Positions 13,516 to 22,013 of a stretch of DNA of 33,203 nt are shown here, in pieces. The notes under the pieces are model-generated. The model was not told where the DNA came from. It made no database searches and saw nothing but the letters and a program-made list of their open reading frames with translations. The translations under genes and the position numbers were made by a program. This DNA comes from an uncultured Acetatifactor sp. (GTDB taxonomy: Bacteria; Bacillota; Clostridia; Lachnospirales; Lachnospiraceae), in NCBI GenBank assembly GCA_910585805.1, contig CAJUFB010000040.1, positions 1-33,203 of the forward strand, read 5' to 3'. Each line of letters opens with the position of its first letter. The stretch's first letter is position 1.

Positions 13516-14000
13516 AGCTGGAAAGACTGAAACTGGCGGAGGTTAAGCCTTATGGGAATAATCCCAGAAAAAATGATGGCGCGGTAAATGCCGTGGCGGA
13601 GAGCATCCGGCAGTGTTCCTATATTACGCCGATTATCGTTGATGAAAATCATGTGGTTATTGCGGGGCACACCAGATATAAGGCTCTGATGGCCCTGGGC
13701 GAAGATTCCGCAGAATGTTTGATATGTGACGGGCTGACGGAGGAACAGAAAAAGAAATACAGGTTTCTGGATAACAAGACCGGCGAGAAGGCTACATGGG
13801 ATCTGATGAAGCTGGAAGTCGAGCTGGAAGGGCTTGACCTGGAAGGGTTCGACTTTTTTGGCATGGCGGAAGCCCTGCCTGTGGATGGTGATGGGGGTTC
13901 GGATAAGGAACTGGCCGGCACCACGGAATTTGATGCGGAGGTGTTTGGGGATGAAAAGTTCAAATATGAATGCCCGAACTGCGGTTTCAGGTTCAACTGA
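13512..14000 (+). CDS. ParB-like N-terminal domain protein
   Basis: The 162-residue product has the ParB/IbrB-like core: YGNNPRKND, SIRQCSYITPIIVDE and VIAGHTRYKAL. It ends in CPNCGFRF, a half zinc ribbon like that of its neighbour. It is clearly related to the C-terminal half of the preceding fusion protein at protein and DNA level, including a shared 17-base GAGAGCATCCGGCAGTG, so it arose by tandem duplication. The start overlaps the upstream stop by four bases (ATGA), with GGGGAGG-like sequence upstream. Its tail overlaps the methyltransferase start. It probably acts with the PP-loop enzyme and methyltransferase on DNA, but the substrate is unknown. Confidence 0.88.
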   Translation: MKLERLKLAEVKPYGNNPRKNDGAVNAVAESIRQCSYITPIIVDENHVVIAGHTRYKALMALGEDSAECLICDGLTEEQKKKYRFLDNKTGEKATWDLMKLEVELEGLDLEGFDFFGMAEALPVDGDGGSDKELAGTTEFDAEVFGDEKFKYECPNCGFRFN

Positions 14001-15066
14001 GTTTCCGTGGAAGTGGAAGCTGGAGGATCTGGACAAAAGGCCGAAGCATGGGCATACCGTGTTTTCCTGCTTTTCCTGCGGCGGCGGTTCTTCCATGGGT
14101 TATAAACTGGCGGGATTTGATGTCGTGGGGAACTGTGAGATCGATCCTGACATGATGAAGGTCTATAAGCAGAATAATCATCCGAAGCACAGCTTCCTTA
14201 TGGACGTCCGGGATTTCTTAAAGCTGCCGGATGAGAAGATGCCGGAGGAACTTTTTGCCCTGGATGTGCTGGACGGTTCGCCGCCCTGCTCTGTATTCTC
14301 CACAGCGGGCAGCAGGGAAGAGGGATGGAATGTAGAAAAGGTGTTCCGGGAAGGACAGGCTAAGCAGAGGCTGGATGACCTGTTCTTATTTTTTATAGCG
14401 ATAGCGAAGAGGCTGCAGCCGAAGGTTGTGGTTGCGGAGAATGTGAAGGGCATTATTACCGGCAACGCAAAGGGCTGGGTCAACCAGATCGTGAGGGCTT
14501 TTGATGATGCCGGGTATGTGGTGCAGATATTCCTGTTTAATGCGGCAAGGATGGGTGTCCCGCAGAAGCGCGAGAGGGTTTTCTTTATTGCCCACAGGAA
14601 AGATCTGGAATATCCGAAGTTGTCAATGGAGTTTCATTCCAGGCCGGTATTATTTGGCGATGTCCGTGATCCGTATGGCAAGGCAATGGATGGGAACAGC
14701 ATAGCGGCAAAACTGCTGAAATACAGGATTCCTTCCGACCGGTGCATTGCTGATATCAATGCCAGGGTGAGAAGGAAAAAGAATAACGGGTTTACAACGC
14801 CGATACTCTCCGATGATGAGCCGGCATATACGATTGTGGCGGGGAGCAGTATGTACCGCATGTGCGATGGCCTGCTGCTGACTGATAAAGACATCATCAG
14901 CTGCCAGACATTCCCGCAGGATTATGACTTTATGGGCCAGAGTGTCCAGTATATCTGTGGGATGAGCGTACCGCCGGTGATGATGGCAAAGATTTCCGAG
15001 CAGGTGTACAGGCAGTGGCTGAAGGGGAGTGATGCGGATGGCGATGCGGAAGCTGAAAAAGTATAA
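13951..15066 (+). CDS. DNA (cytosine-5) methyltransferase
   Basis: The 371-residue product has the C5-methyltransferase motifs in order. Motif I is FSCFSCGGGSSMGYKLAG with the following acidic residue in NCEID. Motif IV is GSPPCSVFS, with the catalytic cysteine. Motif VI is AENVKG, motif VIII is QKRERVFFIA, and motif X is near the C-terminus (VPPVMMAKISEQVY). The variable region between VIII and the C-terminus should set target specificity. The start at 13951 has GGAGGTG seven bases upstream and overlaps the ParB-like gene by 50 bases. With no partner endonuclease nearby, it most likely protects phage DNA from host restriction. Confidence 0.95.
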   Translation: MKSSNMNARTAVSGSTEFPWKWKLEDLDKRPKHGHTVFSCFSCGGGSSMGYKLAGFDVVGNCEIDPDMMKVYKQNNHPKHSFLMDVRDFLKLPDEKMPEELFALDVLDGSPPCSVFSTAGSREEGWNVEKVFREGQAKQRLDDLFLFFIAIAKRLQPKVVVAENVKGIITGNAKGWVNQIVRAFDDAGYVVQIFLFNAARMGVPQKRERVFFIAHRKDLEYPKLSMEFHSRPVLFGDVRDPYGKAMDGNSIAAKLLKYRIPSDRCIADINARVRRKKNNGFTTPILSDDEPAYTIVAGSSMYRMCDGLLLTDKDIISCQTFPQDYDFMGQSVQYICGMSVPPVMMAKISEQVYRQWLKGSDADGDAEAEKV

Positions 15067-16645
15067 GCCTACAAAGTTTAAGGCGAAGGGTTCCCATTAT
15101 GACAAGGCGGCTGCTGATCACGCGGTGGATTTTATCCAGTGTCTGTGCCATACGAAAGGCACGTGGGCTGGGAAGCCGTTTGAGTTGATTGACTGGCAGG
15201 AGCAGATCATCAGGGATGTGTTCGGAACGATGAAGCCGAACGGGTACCGGCAGTTCAATACTGCTTATATTGAGATCCCAAAGAAGCAGGGGAAGTCGGA
15301 ACTTGCGGCGGCTGTGGCGCTTCTTTTGTGCTGCGGGGATGGTGAAGAACGGGCTGAGGTTTACGGATGCGCGGCTGACCGGCAGCAGGCTTCCATTGTG
15401 TTTGAGGTTGCGGCGGACATGGTGCGGATGTGCCCGGCATTGAATAAGAGGGTGAAGATCCTGGCATCGCAGAAGAGGATCATCTATCAGCCGACCAACA
15501 GCTTTTATCAGGTTCTGTCGGCGGAGGCGTATTCAAAGCATGGGTTCAATATTCATGGGGTTGTGTTTGACGAGCTGCACACGCAGCCGAACCGGAAACT
15601 GTTTGATGTTATGACGAAGGGTTCCGGGGACGCCAGGATGCAGCCTCTGTATTTCCTGATTACGACGGCGGGGACAGACACGAATTCCATCTGCTATGAG
15701 ACGCATCAGAAGGCGAAGGACATTCTGGCGGGAAGGAAGATTGATGCGACTTTTTATCCGGTGATCTATGGTGCGGATGAGGCGGACGACTGGACGGACC
15801 CGAAGATCTGGAAGAAAGCGAATCCTTCTTTGGATATTACAGTTGGGATTGACAAGGTGAGGGCGGCGTGTGAATCGGCGAAGCAGAATCCGGGGGAGGA
15901 AAATTCCTTCCGGCAGCTTAGGCTCAACCAGTGGGTGAAGCAGGCGGTCAGGTGGATGCCGATGGAGAAATGGGATGCCTGTGCTTTTAAAGTGGATGCG
16001 GAGAAACTGGAAGGGCGTGTGTGCTATGGCGGACTGGATCTGTCATCGACAACGGATATCACGGCTTTTGTGCTTGTGTTTCCGCCTGTGGATGAAGAGG
16101 ATAAGTTCTGTATCATGCCTTATTTCTGGATTCCGGAGGAGACTTTGGATTTGAGGGTGAAGAGGGACCATGTGCCCTATGACGTGTGGGAGAGGCAGGG
16201 CTTCCTGGAGACCACGGAAGGGAATGTGGTGCATTATGGGTTTATAGAGAAGTTCATTGAGCGGCTGGGCGAGCGGTACAACATCAGGGAGATTGCCTTT
16301 GACCGGTGGGGCGCGGTGCAGATGGTCCAGAACCTGGAGGGGATGGGCTTTACGGTGGTGCCCTTTGGCCAGGGGTTCAAGGATATGTCGCCGCCTACGA
16401 AGGAACTGATGAAGCTGACACTGGAGAAGAATCTGGCGCACGGAGGGCATCCGGTCCTGCGGTGGATGATGGACAATATTTATATCCGGACGGATCCGGC
16501 GGGGAATATCAAGGCGGACAAGGAGAAGTCCACGGAGAAGATTGACGGGGCGGTTGCCACGATCATGGGGCTGGACAGGGCGATCCGGTGTGGGAATGAG
16601 AGCAGGGAATCGGTTTATGACAGCCGGGGATTGATTGTTTTCTAA
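15038..16645 (+). CDS. terL: Terminase large subunit
   Basis: The 535-residue product is the packaging motor ATPase and nuclease. The ATPase domain has PKKQGKS (Walker A, near residues 81-87), VVFDELH (Walker B) and the coupling motif TTAGTD. The nuclease domain has YGGLDLSSTTD, FDRWGA and IDGAVATIMGLD with the conserved acidic residues. Of several clustered starts, ATG 15038 is favoured because GGGGAG lies eight bases upstream. Starts at 15029 and 15032 are too close to it. It overlaps the methyltransferase by 29 bases. It drives DNA into the prohead through the portal encoded downstream. Confidence 0.96.
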   Translation: MAMRKLKKYKPTKFKAKGSHYDKAAADHAVDFIQCLCHTKGTWAGKPFELIDWQEQIIRDVFGTMKPNGYRQFNTAYIEIPKKQGKSELAAAVALLLCCGDGEERAEVYGCAADRQQASIVFEVAADMVRMCPALNKRVKILASQKRIIYQPTNSFYQVLSAEAYSKHGFNIHGVVFDELHTQPNRKLFDVMTKGSGDARMQPLYFLITTAGTDTNSICYETHQKAKDILAGRKIDATFYPVIYGADEADDWTDPKIWKKANPSLDITVGIDKVRAACESAKQNPGEENSFRQLRLNQWVKQAVRWMPMEKWDACAFKVDAEKLEGRVCYGGLDLSSTTDITAFVLVFPPVDEEDKFCIMPYFWIPEETLDLRVKRDHVPYDVWERQGFLETTEGNVVHYGFIEKFIERLGERYNIREIAFDRWGAVQMVQNLEGMGFTVVPFGQGFKDMSPPTKELMKLTLEKNLAHGGHPVLRWMMDNIYIRTDPAGNIKADKEKSTEKIDGAVATIMGLDRAIRCGNESRESVYDSRGLIVF

Positions 16646-16646
16646 A

Positions 16647-16670
16647 TAAAAAAGACCGCATGATGCGGCC
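16647..16670 (-). terminator. Terminator of the reverse-strand nucleotidyltransferase gene
   Basis: On the minus strand GGCCGCA and TGCGGTC pair over 7 bp (one G-T) around a TCA loop and are followed by six T. It lies 22 bases after the nucleotidyltransferase stop. On the plus strand there is no T run, so late transcription should pass. Confidence 0.75.
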
Positions 16671-16691
16671 TCAATCTGAATATCCATTGCG

Positions 16692-17321
16692 CTAGCAGAT
16701 GGTATTCAGGGTTTGTGAAAAGATACTCCTGGATTTTATATGGGGATTTTTGTTTTTATTTTTGTTCTGCAGATAAAGCGGTTTTACTTCACTGTTCCAT
16801 AGGTCATTTCCTTTGCAGAAATTGATTTTGTCCGGGAGTTCATAGTAGCCGGACGGCTGCTCTTCCCACAGATAGCGGCCAGTGGGCTTGTCATTGTGGA
16901 TATAATACTGGCATTCATAGCCGTCATCGTCTGTGTCATTATAGACGGTTGCGAAATCAACGCTGTGCAGGATTTTGGCGTTTTTTCTGTCCTTCACTTT
17001 GATGGTAATGACACGGGTGCTGTCCTCTGCGGGACCGTATCCGTATTTTGAAGAATGTTTGTTAATTCGGCTGATGAGCATTTCCTTGAATTGCTTTGGC
17101 GGAAACAGGTCAGGATCGTTGATAATGATATTGAAATCAAAATCAAAGCCGATATTCGTCTCCGGGTCCATGGTGACCATGTTACGGGATGCACTGCCAA
17201 TGAGCTGGTATTGGAATGTGAATTTCTCCCTCAGGTCGTTTTGGACATCGTGGAGCAGTTCGATAATTTCATTGCGGAATGGCATCCATAGCCTTTTGGG
17301 AACATACTGGAAATGATACAT
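16692..17321 (-). CDS. Nucleotidyltransferase-fold protein, likely lysogen-expressed cargo gene
   Basis: The 209-residue product has the core of the polymerase-beta-like nucleotidyltransferase superfamily: G42-S43 in LIGSASRN, D60-x-D62 in GFDFDFNI and D122 in SVDFATVY. It could transfer a nucleotide to a protein, RNA or small molecule. The family is shared by toxins, CBASS-type cyclases and tRNA enzymes, and the exact group is unclear. AAGGAGG lies seven bases before the start. It is the only minus-strand gene within the late operon and has its own promoter (17375-17403) and terminator. This suggests expression in the lysogen, for example in defence or superinfection exclusion. That role is inferred. 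Confidence 0.85.
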   Translation of the reverse strand: MYHFQYVPKRLWMPFRNEIIELLHDVQNDLREKFTFQYQLIGSASRNMVTMDPETNIGFDFDFNIIINDPDLFPPKQFKEMLISRINKHSSKYGYGPAEDSTRVITIKVKDRKNAKILHSVDFATVYNDTDDDGYECQYYIHNDKPTGRYLWEEQPSGYYELPDKINFCKGNDLWNSEVKPLYLQNKNKNKNPHIKSRSIFSQTLNTIC

Positions 17322-17374
17322 AGAAAATCCTCCTTGTGTCCCAGGCCGCCCAACTGGATTTTCCAGATCATTAA

Positions 17375-17403
17375 AGTATAAACCTGAAGGTGATGGAGGT
17401 CAA
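17375..17403 (-). promoter_or_regulatory. Sigma-A promoter of the nucleotidyltransferase gene
   Basis: On the minus strand TTGACC (17403-17398), a 17-base spacer and TATACT (17380-17375) make a near-consensus promoter. Transcription would start near 17368. A CTGGA-AAA-TCCAG palindrome at 17354-17366 sits at the start site and could be an operator or a 5' hairpin. Confidence 0.72.
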
Positions 17404-17449
17404 CAAAAAGATGCTACAGATTAAATAATTTTTGAAAAGGGAGAAGGAT

Positions 17450-18793
17450 ATGGGTTTTTTGAGCGGAATATTCCGGAGCAGGGATAAGCCTTCGGACAGG
17501 ACGGCCGGGAGCAGCTACAGCTTCTTTCTGGGAGGTACGGCTTCCGGGAAGTATGTAACGGAACGGTCTGCGATGCAGATGACGGCGGTGTACTGCTGTG
17601 TGAGGATCCTGTCGGAAGCAGTGGCGAGCCTGCCGCTGCAGTTTTACAGATATACTGATGATGGCGGCAAGGAGAAGGCGGTGGAACATCCGCTTTATTT
17701 TCTGCTCCATGATGAGCCGAACCCGGAGATGACTTCCTTTATTTTCAGGGAGACATTGATGACGCATCTGCTCCTGTGGGGAAATGCCTATTCGCAGATC
17801 ATCCGCAACGGCAAGGGGGAGATTGTGGCCCTGTATCCGCTGATGCCGGATCGGATGAGGGTTGACCGAGATGAACATGGGCGTCTCTATTACGAATACG
17901 CCGTCTATGATGTGGATGACGTGGACGGAAGGAAGGGCACGGACAAGGCCGGGAGGACGGTAAGGCTCCAGCCTGCGGATGTCCTGCATATTCCGGGGTT
18001 AGGGTTTGACGGTCTGGTAGGGTATTCGCCTATCGCGATGGCGAAGAATGCGATCGGCCTGGCGATTGCCACAGAGGAATACGGAAGCAAGTTCTTTGCG
18101 AACGGCGCGGCCCCTTCCGGGGTGCTGGAGCATCCGGGCACGATTAAGGATCCGTCAAGGGTTCGGGAGTCGTGGCAGGCGACTTTCGGAGGAAGCGGCA
18201 ATGCAAACAAGGTGGCGGTTCTGGAAGAGGGGATGAAGTATACGCCAATCTCCATTTCGCCGGAGCAGGCACAGTTTTTGGAGACGAGGAAGTTCCAGAT
18301 TGATGAGATCGCGAGGATCTTCCGGGTGCCGCCCCATATGATCGGCGATCTGGAAAAGAGCAGCTTTAACAACATTGAGCAGCAGTCCCTGGAATTTGTG
18401 AAGTACACGCTGGATCCATGGGTGAGCCGGTGGGAGCAGGCGATGGTAAGGGCGCTTTTGACACCGGACGAGAAGAAGAAATACTTCTTTAAGTTCAACG
18501 TGGACGGGCTTCTGCGGGGCGACTACCAGAGCAGGATGAACGGGTACGCCACGGCAAGGCAGAACGGCTGGATGTCTGCGAACGATATCAGGGAGCTGGA
18601 GAATCTGGACAGGATACCGGCGGAACAGGGCGGCGACCTGTACCTGGTCAATGGAAACATGACGAAGCTGGAGGATGCCGGGATATTTGCGGCGGACGGT
18701 GGGGTTTCTGCGGAAAGGAATGCCGATGGCGAATCCGGCAAGGAAGGAAACACGGAGCAGCCGGCAGGAAAGAAACGGAGAGGAAGCGGGTAA
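17450..18793 (+). CDS. Portal protein (HK97 type)
   Basis: The 447-residue product matches HK97-family portals. The N-terminal part contains SAMQMTAVYCCVRILSEAVA and HPLYFLLHDEPN. The core has LLLWGNAYSQIIR, LYPLMPDRM and IPGLGFDGLVGYSPI. The C-terminal stem and crown region has FRVPPHMIGDLEKS and SFNNIEQQSLEFV. It forms the ring at the capsid vertex through which DNA enters. GGGAGAAGGA lies directly before ATG 17450. An upstream in-frame TTG at 17432 has no suitable site. The C-terminal tail is rich in G, E and K and probably disordered. Confidence 0.96.
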   Translation: MGFLSGIFRSRDKPSDRTAGSSYSFFLGGTASGKYVTERSAMQMTAVYCCVRILSEAVASLPLQFYRYTDDGGKEKAVEHPLYFLLHDEPNPEMTSFIFRETLMTHLLLWGNAYSQIIRNGKGEIVALYPLMPDRMRVDRDEHGRLYYEYAVYDVDDVDGRKGTDKAGRTVRLQPADVLHIPGLGFDGLVGYSPIAMAKNAIGLAIATEEYGSKFFANGAAPSGVLEHPGTIKDPSRVRESWQATFGGSGNANKVAVLEEGMKYTPISISPEQAQFLETRKFQIDEIARIFRVPPHMIGDLEKSSFNNIEQQSLEFVKYTLDPWVSRWEQAMVRALLTPDEKKKYFFKFNVDGLLRGDYQSRMNGYATARQNGWMSANDIRELENLDRIPAEQGGDLYLVNGNMTKLEDAGIFAADGGVSAERNADGESGKEGNTEQPAGKKRRGSG

Positions 18794-18835
18794 TTCCGGA
18801 TGGCCTGTATGAGCATGAAGGGAGGATAAGACTCA

Positions 18836-19690
18836 ATGAAGAAGTTTTGGAACTGGAAAAGCAGGAAGATCAGGGACCAGGCGGGCGAAGAGGTGTCTGA
18901 GAGGGTGCTTTTCCTGAATGGGACGATTGCGGAGGAAAGCTGGTTTGACGATGATGTCACGCCGGAGCTGTTCCGTGAAGAACTGAATGCCGGACAGGGG
19001 AATATCACGGTCTGGATCAACAGTCCGGGTGGTGACTGCGTGGCGGCAGCCCAGATCTACAACATGCTGATGGACTATAAGGGCGGTGTCACGGTGAAGA
19101 TTGACGGCATTGCGGCATCGGCGGCAAGCGTGATTGCTATGGCGGGGACGAAGGTTCTTATGAGCCCGGTCAGTACGATGATGATCCATAATCCGGCGAC
19201 AATCGCTTTCGGCGATACGGCGGAGATGCAGAAAGCAATCAATATGCTGTCCGAGGTGAAGGAATCCATCATGAATGCCTATGAGATTAAGACTGGTATG
19301 AGCAGGACGAGGATTTCACATCTGATGGATGCGGAGACCTGGATGGATGCGCACAGGGCGGTGGAACTTGGGTTTGCGGATGGTATCCTGCAGAGGCAGG
19401 AGGCGGCGGAAGCGGAAGGCCTTGAATCGCCGGAGGCGTCAATGCTCTATTCCAGGGCGGCGGTGACCAATTCGCTGATGGAAAGAATCGCGGCGAAGTG
19501 CCGTATCAAGATGCCAGGAGATGACATTGGTAAAGCTGGAGCATCTGGCGGCGGTGGAAAAGCCGGGGCAGCGGCAAAAGGAACTGCCGGAGAGGTAGGG
19601 GCGGTGAAAATAACTGAAAACAGTGTTGATAACGGGCGTTCCGCTGATGAGATCAGGGAGCGCCTGAACTTTATCAGGAGATTCATTTAA
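18836..19690 (+). CDS. Head maturation protease (ClpP-like prohead protease)
   Basis: The 284-residue product has a ClpP-type serine protease domain at about residues 20-185: VWINSPGGDC, the nucleophile in GIAASAAS (S95 by alignment to ClpP), and the histidine in MMIHNP (H118). A conserved acidic position follows in the AVELGFADGI region. The C-terminal third is low in complexity (glycine/alanine-rich near 225-250), then a short helix (SADEIRERLNFIRRFI), and may act as scaffold. It trims the capsid protein delta domain during head maturation. GGGAGG lies about eleven bases before the start. The portal and capsid neighbours confirm the role. Confidence 0.95.
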   Translation: MKKFWNWKSRKIRDQAGEEVSERVLFLNGTIAEESWFDDDVTPELFREELNAGQGNITVWINSPGGDCVAAAQIYNMLMDYKGGVTVKIDGIAASAASVIAMAGTKVLMSPVSTMMIHNPATIAFGDTAEMQKAINMLSEVKESIMNAYEIKTGMSRTRISHLMDAETWMDAHRAVELGFADGILQRQEAAEAEGLESPEASMLYSRAAVTNSLMERIAAKCRIKMPGDDIGKAGASGGGGKAGAAAKGTAGEVGAVKITENSVDNGRSADEIRERLNFIRRFI

Positions 19691-19704
19691 GGAGGATAAG
19701 ACCT

Positions 19705-20898
19705 ATGACTATCAAAGAGATGATCGAGAAGAGGGCAAAAGTCTGGGAGACTGCAAAAAATTTTGTGGATGCCCATGAGAATGAGAACGGCGTGCTCTCC
19801 GCCGAGGACAATGCGACTTACAGCCGTATGGAGCAGGAAATTGAGGATCTGACTGTGGCGATCGACCGTCAGCAGAGGGCTGAGGCTAGGGAGGCTGAGT
19901 TCAATAAGCCTGTCAATATGCCTCTGACCGGAAGGCCTGCGATGCAGAAGCCGGATGAGAAGACCGGGCGCGCTTCCAATGCGTATAAGGAAGATTTTGG
20001 TGCGCATCTCAGGGGAAGGAGGCTGGTCCACAATGTCCTTTCCGAGGGCGTACAGGCGGACGGCGGCTACCTTGTGCCGGAAGAGTTTGAGCGCCAGATC
20101 GTGACGGGGCTGGATGAGGCAAATGTGGTGAGGAGCCTTGCGAAGGTCATTACCACAAGCGCCGAGAGGAAGATCCCGGTTGCGGCTACCCATTCCGCCG
20201 CGCAGTGGACGGCGGAGAATGGGGCTTATACCGAGAGTAGCCCGACTTTTGGGCAGAAGACCATTGACGCCTACAAGCTTACCGACCTTGTGAAGGTTTC
20301 CATCGAACTTCTGCAGGATTCCATGTTTGACCTGGAATCTTATATTGCCGGGGAATTTGCAAGGGCGTTCGGCGTTGCTGAGGAAGAGGCGTTCTGCGTG
20401 GGCAGCGGGACCGGGCAGCCGACCGGTATCTTTACCGCAAACGGCGGCACGGTCGGGGTGACGGCTGCTGCGAATAACGCCATCACTGCGGATGAACTGA
20501 TCAGCCTTGTGTACGCGCTGAAGAGTCCGTACAGGAGGAATGCGAAGTTCCTTATGAACGATGCGACGGTATCCATGATCCGCAAGCTGAAGGACAACAA
20601 CGGGGCGTACCTCTGGCAGCCTTCCATCCAGGCGGGAGAGCCGGACAGGCTGCTTGGGTATGAGCTCCATACTTCCCCGTATGTTCCTGCTGCTGCGGCA
20701 GGCGCGCTTACGGTGGCGTTCGGCGATTTCAGGAATTACTGGATCGCTGACCGCTCCGGCAGGACCGTCCAGAGGCTCAATGAGCTTTACAGCACCAACG
20801 GGCAGGTGGGCTTCGTTGCGACTGAGCGTGTGGACGGCAAGGTGATCCTTCCGGAGGGCATCCAGCTTTTGAAGATGAAGGCCGCTTCCGGGTCCTGA
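19705..20898 (+). CDS. Major capsid protein (HK97 fold) with delta domain
   Basis: The 397-residue product starts with a helical, coiled-coil-like delta domain (about residues 1-100), which is cleaved by the upstream protease in this class. The HK97 core follows: GGYLVPEEFERQI, AQWTAENGAY, KLTDLVKVSIELLQDS, FCVGSGTGQPTGI and the C-terminal FGDFRNYWIADR. These are typical family signatures. GGAGG lies nine bases before the start and the gene follows the protease by 14 bases. This is the most abundant late product, and a hairpin lies directly after it. Confidence 0.97.
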   Translation: MTIKEMIEKRAKVWETAKNFVDAHENENGVLSAEDNATYSRMEQEIEDLTVAIDRQQRAEAREAEFNKPVNMPLTGRPAMQKPDEKTGRASNAYKEDFGAHLRGRRLVHNVLSEGVQADGGYLVPEEFERQIVTGLDEANVVRSLAKVITTSAERKIPVAATHSAAQWTAENGAYTESSPTFGQKTIDAYKLTDLVKVSIELLQDSMFDLESYIAGEFARAFGVAEEEAFCVGSGTGQPTGIFTANGGTVGVTAAANNAITADELISLVYALKSPYRRNAKFLMNDATVSMIRKLKDNNGAYLWQPSIQAGEPDRLLGYELHTSPYVPAAAAGALTVAFGDFRNYWIADRSGRTVQRLNELYSTNGQVGFVATERVDGKVILPEGIQLLKMKAASGS

Positions 20899-20918
20899 TC
20901 GTAAGACGTTGTAATCAT

Positions 20919-20945
20919 GGGGCGGTGGGAAGTTCCTGCCGCCTC
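20919..20945 (+). other. GC-rich hairpin after the capsid gene
   Basis: GGGGCGG pairs with CCGCCTC (one G-T), with an inner GGAA/TTCC pairing. There is no T run, so it is not a classical terminator. It may mark an RNA-processing or stability point that keeps capsid mRNA abundant. Confidence 0.45.
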
Positions 20946-20996
20946 TGATAGGATTTTAAGGTGTCTGTTTTGAGGAACAGGCAGTGGAAGAAGATA

Positions 20997-21287
20997 ATGG
21001 GGTGTTTTCGGATGACTGTAAGTGTGGAAGAGATGAAGAATTACCTGAGGATTGATTTTGAGGATGATGATGCCCTGATTGAAAACCTCATAATGGCTGG
21101 GAAGAAGCAGTGCATGGATATTCTGCGGACGGATGATGAAGAGGATCTGTATGCGTGTGCAAATGGGAAGATTGCCGTGATGTTCACGGTGGCTTATCTG
21201 TATGAGCATCGGGAGGAAGCAGACCATCATGCGATGGATCTGACTCTCAGGGCGCTGCTATTCGGGAGCCGGAAGGAGGGATTCTGA
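20997..21287 (+). CDS. Head-tail connector protein (gp6-like)
   Basis: The product, about 96 residues, is a small all-helical protein with the SVEEMKNYLRIDFEDDDALIENLI pattern (given here in overlapping parts: EEMKNYLRID and EDDDALIENLI) typical of gp6-like head-tail connectors. These form a ring below the portal. The start is uncertain. ATG 20997 has GGAAG six bases upstream. A GTG at 20961 or an ATG at 21012 is possible. The 21012 start gives the most conserved-looking N-terminus (MTVSVEEM). The gene order after the capsid supports the assignment. Confidence 0.87.
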   Translation: MGCFRMTVSVEEMKNYLRIDFEDDDALIENLIMAGKKQCMDILRTDDEEDLYACANGKIAVMFTVAYLYEHREEADHHAMDLTLRALLFGSRKEGF

Positions 21288-21628
21288 TGGATGCGGCGGC
21301 TTTGAGGTCGAAAGTGACGTTCCAGAAGAATGAGGCCGTGGCCGACAAGTATGGCAATCATAAGAACGCCTGGACGGATTATTATACCTGCTTTGCCACG
21401 ATCGGCGGCGAGGGGATGGCAGGTTCCAAGGAAGAACAGGCTGCCGGGACTACGGTGGAGGATTTCTCCATGACAGTTTCTGTCCGGTATTGCCGGAGGG
21501 CTGCCGCAGTTGATTCCACGCATTACAGGGTGATGTTCATGGGTGGGATTTATAACATCGTAAATATCGACCATATGAATTTCAGGAAGAAGTCGCTGAA
21601 GTTCACCTGCAGGAAGGAGCGGCGCTGA
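21287..21628 (+). CDS. Head closure / head-tail adaptor protein
   Basis: The 113-residue, beta-rich product starts with MDAAALRSKVTFQK and contains WTDYYTCFATIGGEG and VRYCRRAAAVDSTHYRVMF. This is the pattern of phage head-tail adaptors that plug the connector after packaging. AAGGAGGG lies five bases before the start, and the ATG overlaps the upstream stop by one base. Position between the connector and the HK97 gp10-like gene fits the standard head-tail module. Confidence 0.88.
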   Translation: MDAAALRSKVTFQKNEAVADKYGNHKNAWTDYYTCFATIGGEGMAGSKEEQAAGTTVEDFSMTVSVRYCRRAAAVDSTHYRVMFMGGIYNIVNIDHMNFRKKSLKFTCRKERR

Positions 21629-22011
21629 TGGCACAGACGATAAAGATTGACCAGCTGGCGGATACCGTAATGAAGGGCATGGAAGAGTATGCCACGCTTG
21701 CGGCGGATGACCTGAAGAAGGATGTCAGGAAAGCGGGCGATACCGTGAAAAAGCAGATTGAAAGTACGGCTCCGAAGAAGACCGGGAAGTATTCCAAAAG
21801 CTGGGCGGTGAAGAAGACCAGGGAAACGTCCGATTCCATCCAGGTCGTGGTGCATTCCAGGCGGTACCAGCTGACGCATCTTTTGGAGTTCGGACATGCG
21901 AAGAGGGGCGGCGGAAGGACAAGGGCTTTCCCGCATATTGCGCCGGCGGAGCAGGCAGGAATCGAGCAGCTGACAAGGGATATTGAGAGGGATTTACGGA
22001 AGGGCGGTTAG
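21628..22011 (+). CDS. HK97 gp10-like tail completion protein
   Basis: The 127-residue product has an N-terminal helix, the TGKYSKSWAVKK strand, and HLLEFGHAKRGGG, a hallmark of the HK97 gp10 family. It joins the tail end to the head connector. It overlaps the upstream stop by one base (TGATG), with AAGGAG upstream, so expression is coupled. Confidence 0.9.
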   Translation: MAQTIKIDQLADTVMKGMEEYATLAADDLKKDVRKAGDTVKKQIESTAPKKTGKYSKSWAVKKTRETSDSIQVVVHSRRYQLTHLLEFGHAKRGGGRTRAFPHIAPAEQAGIEQLTRDIERDLRKGG

Positions 22012-22013
22012 AT

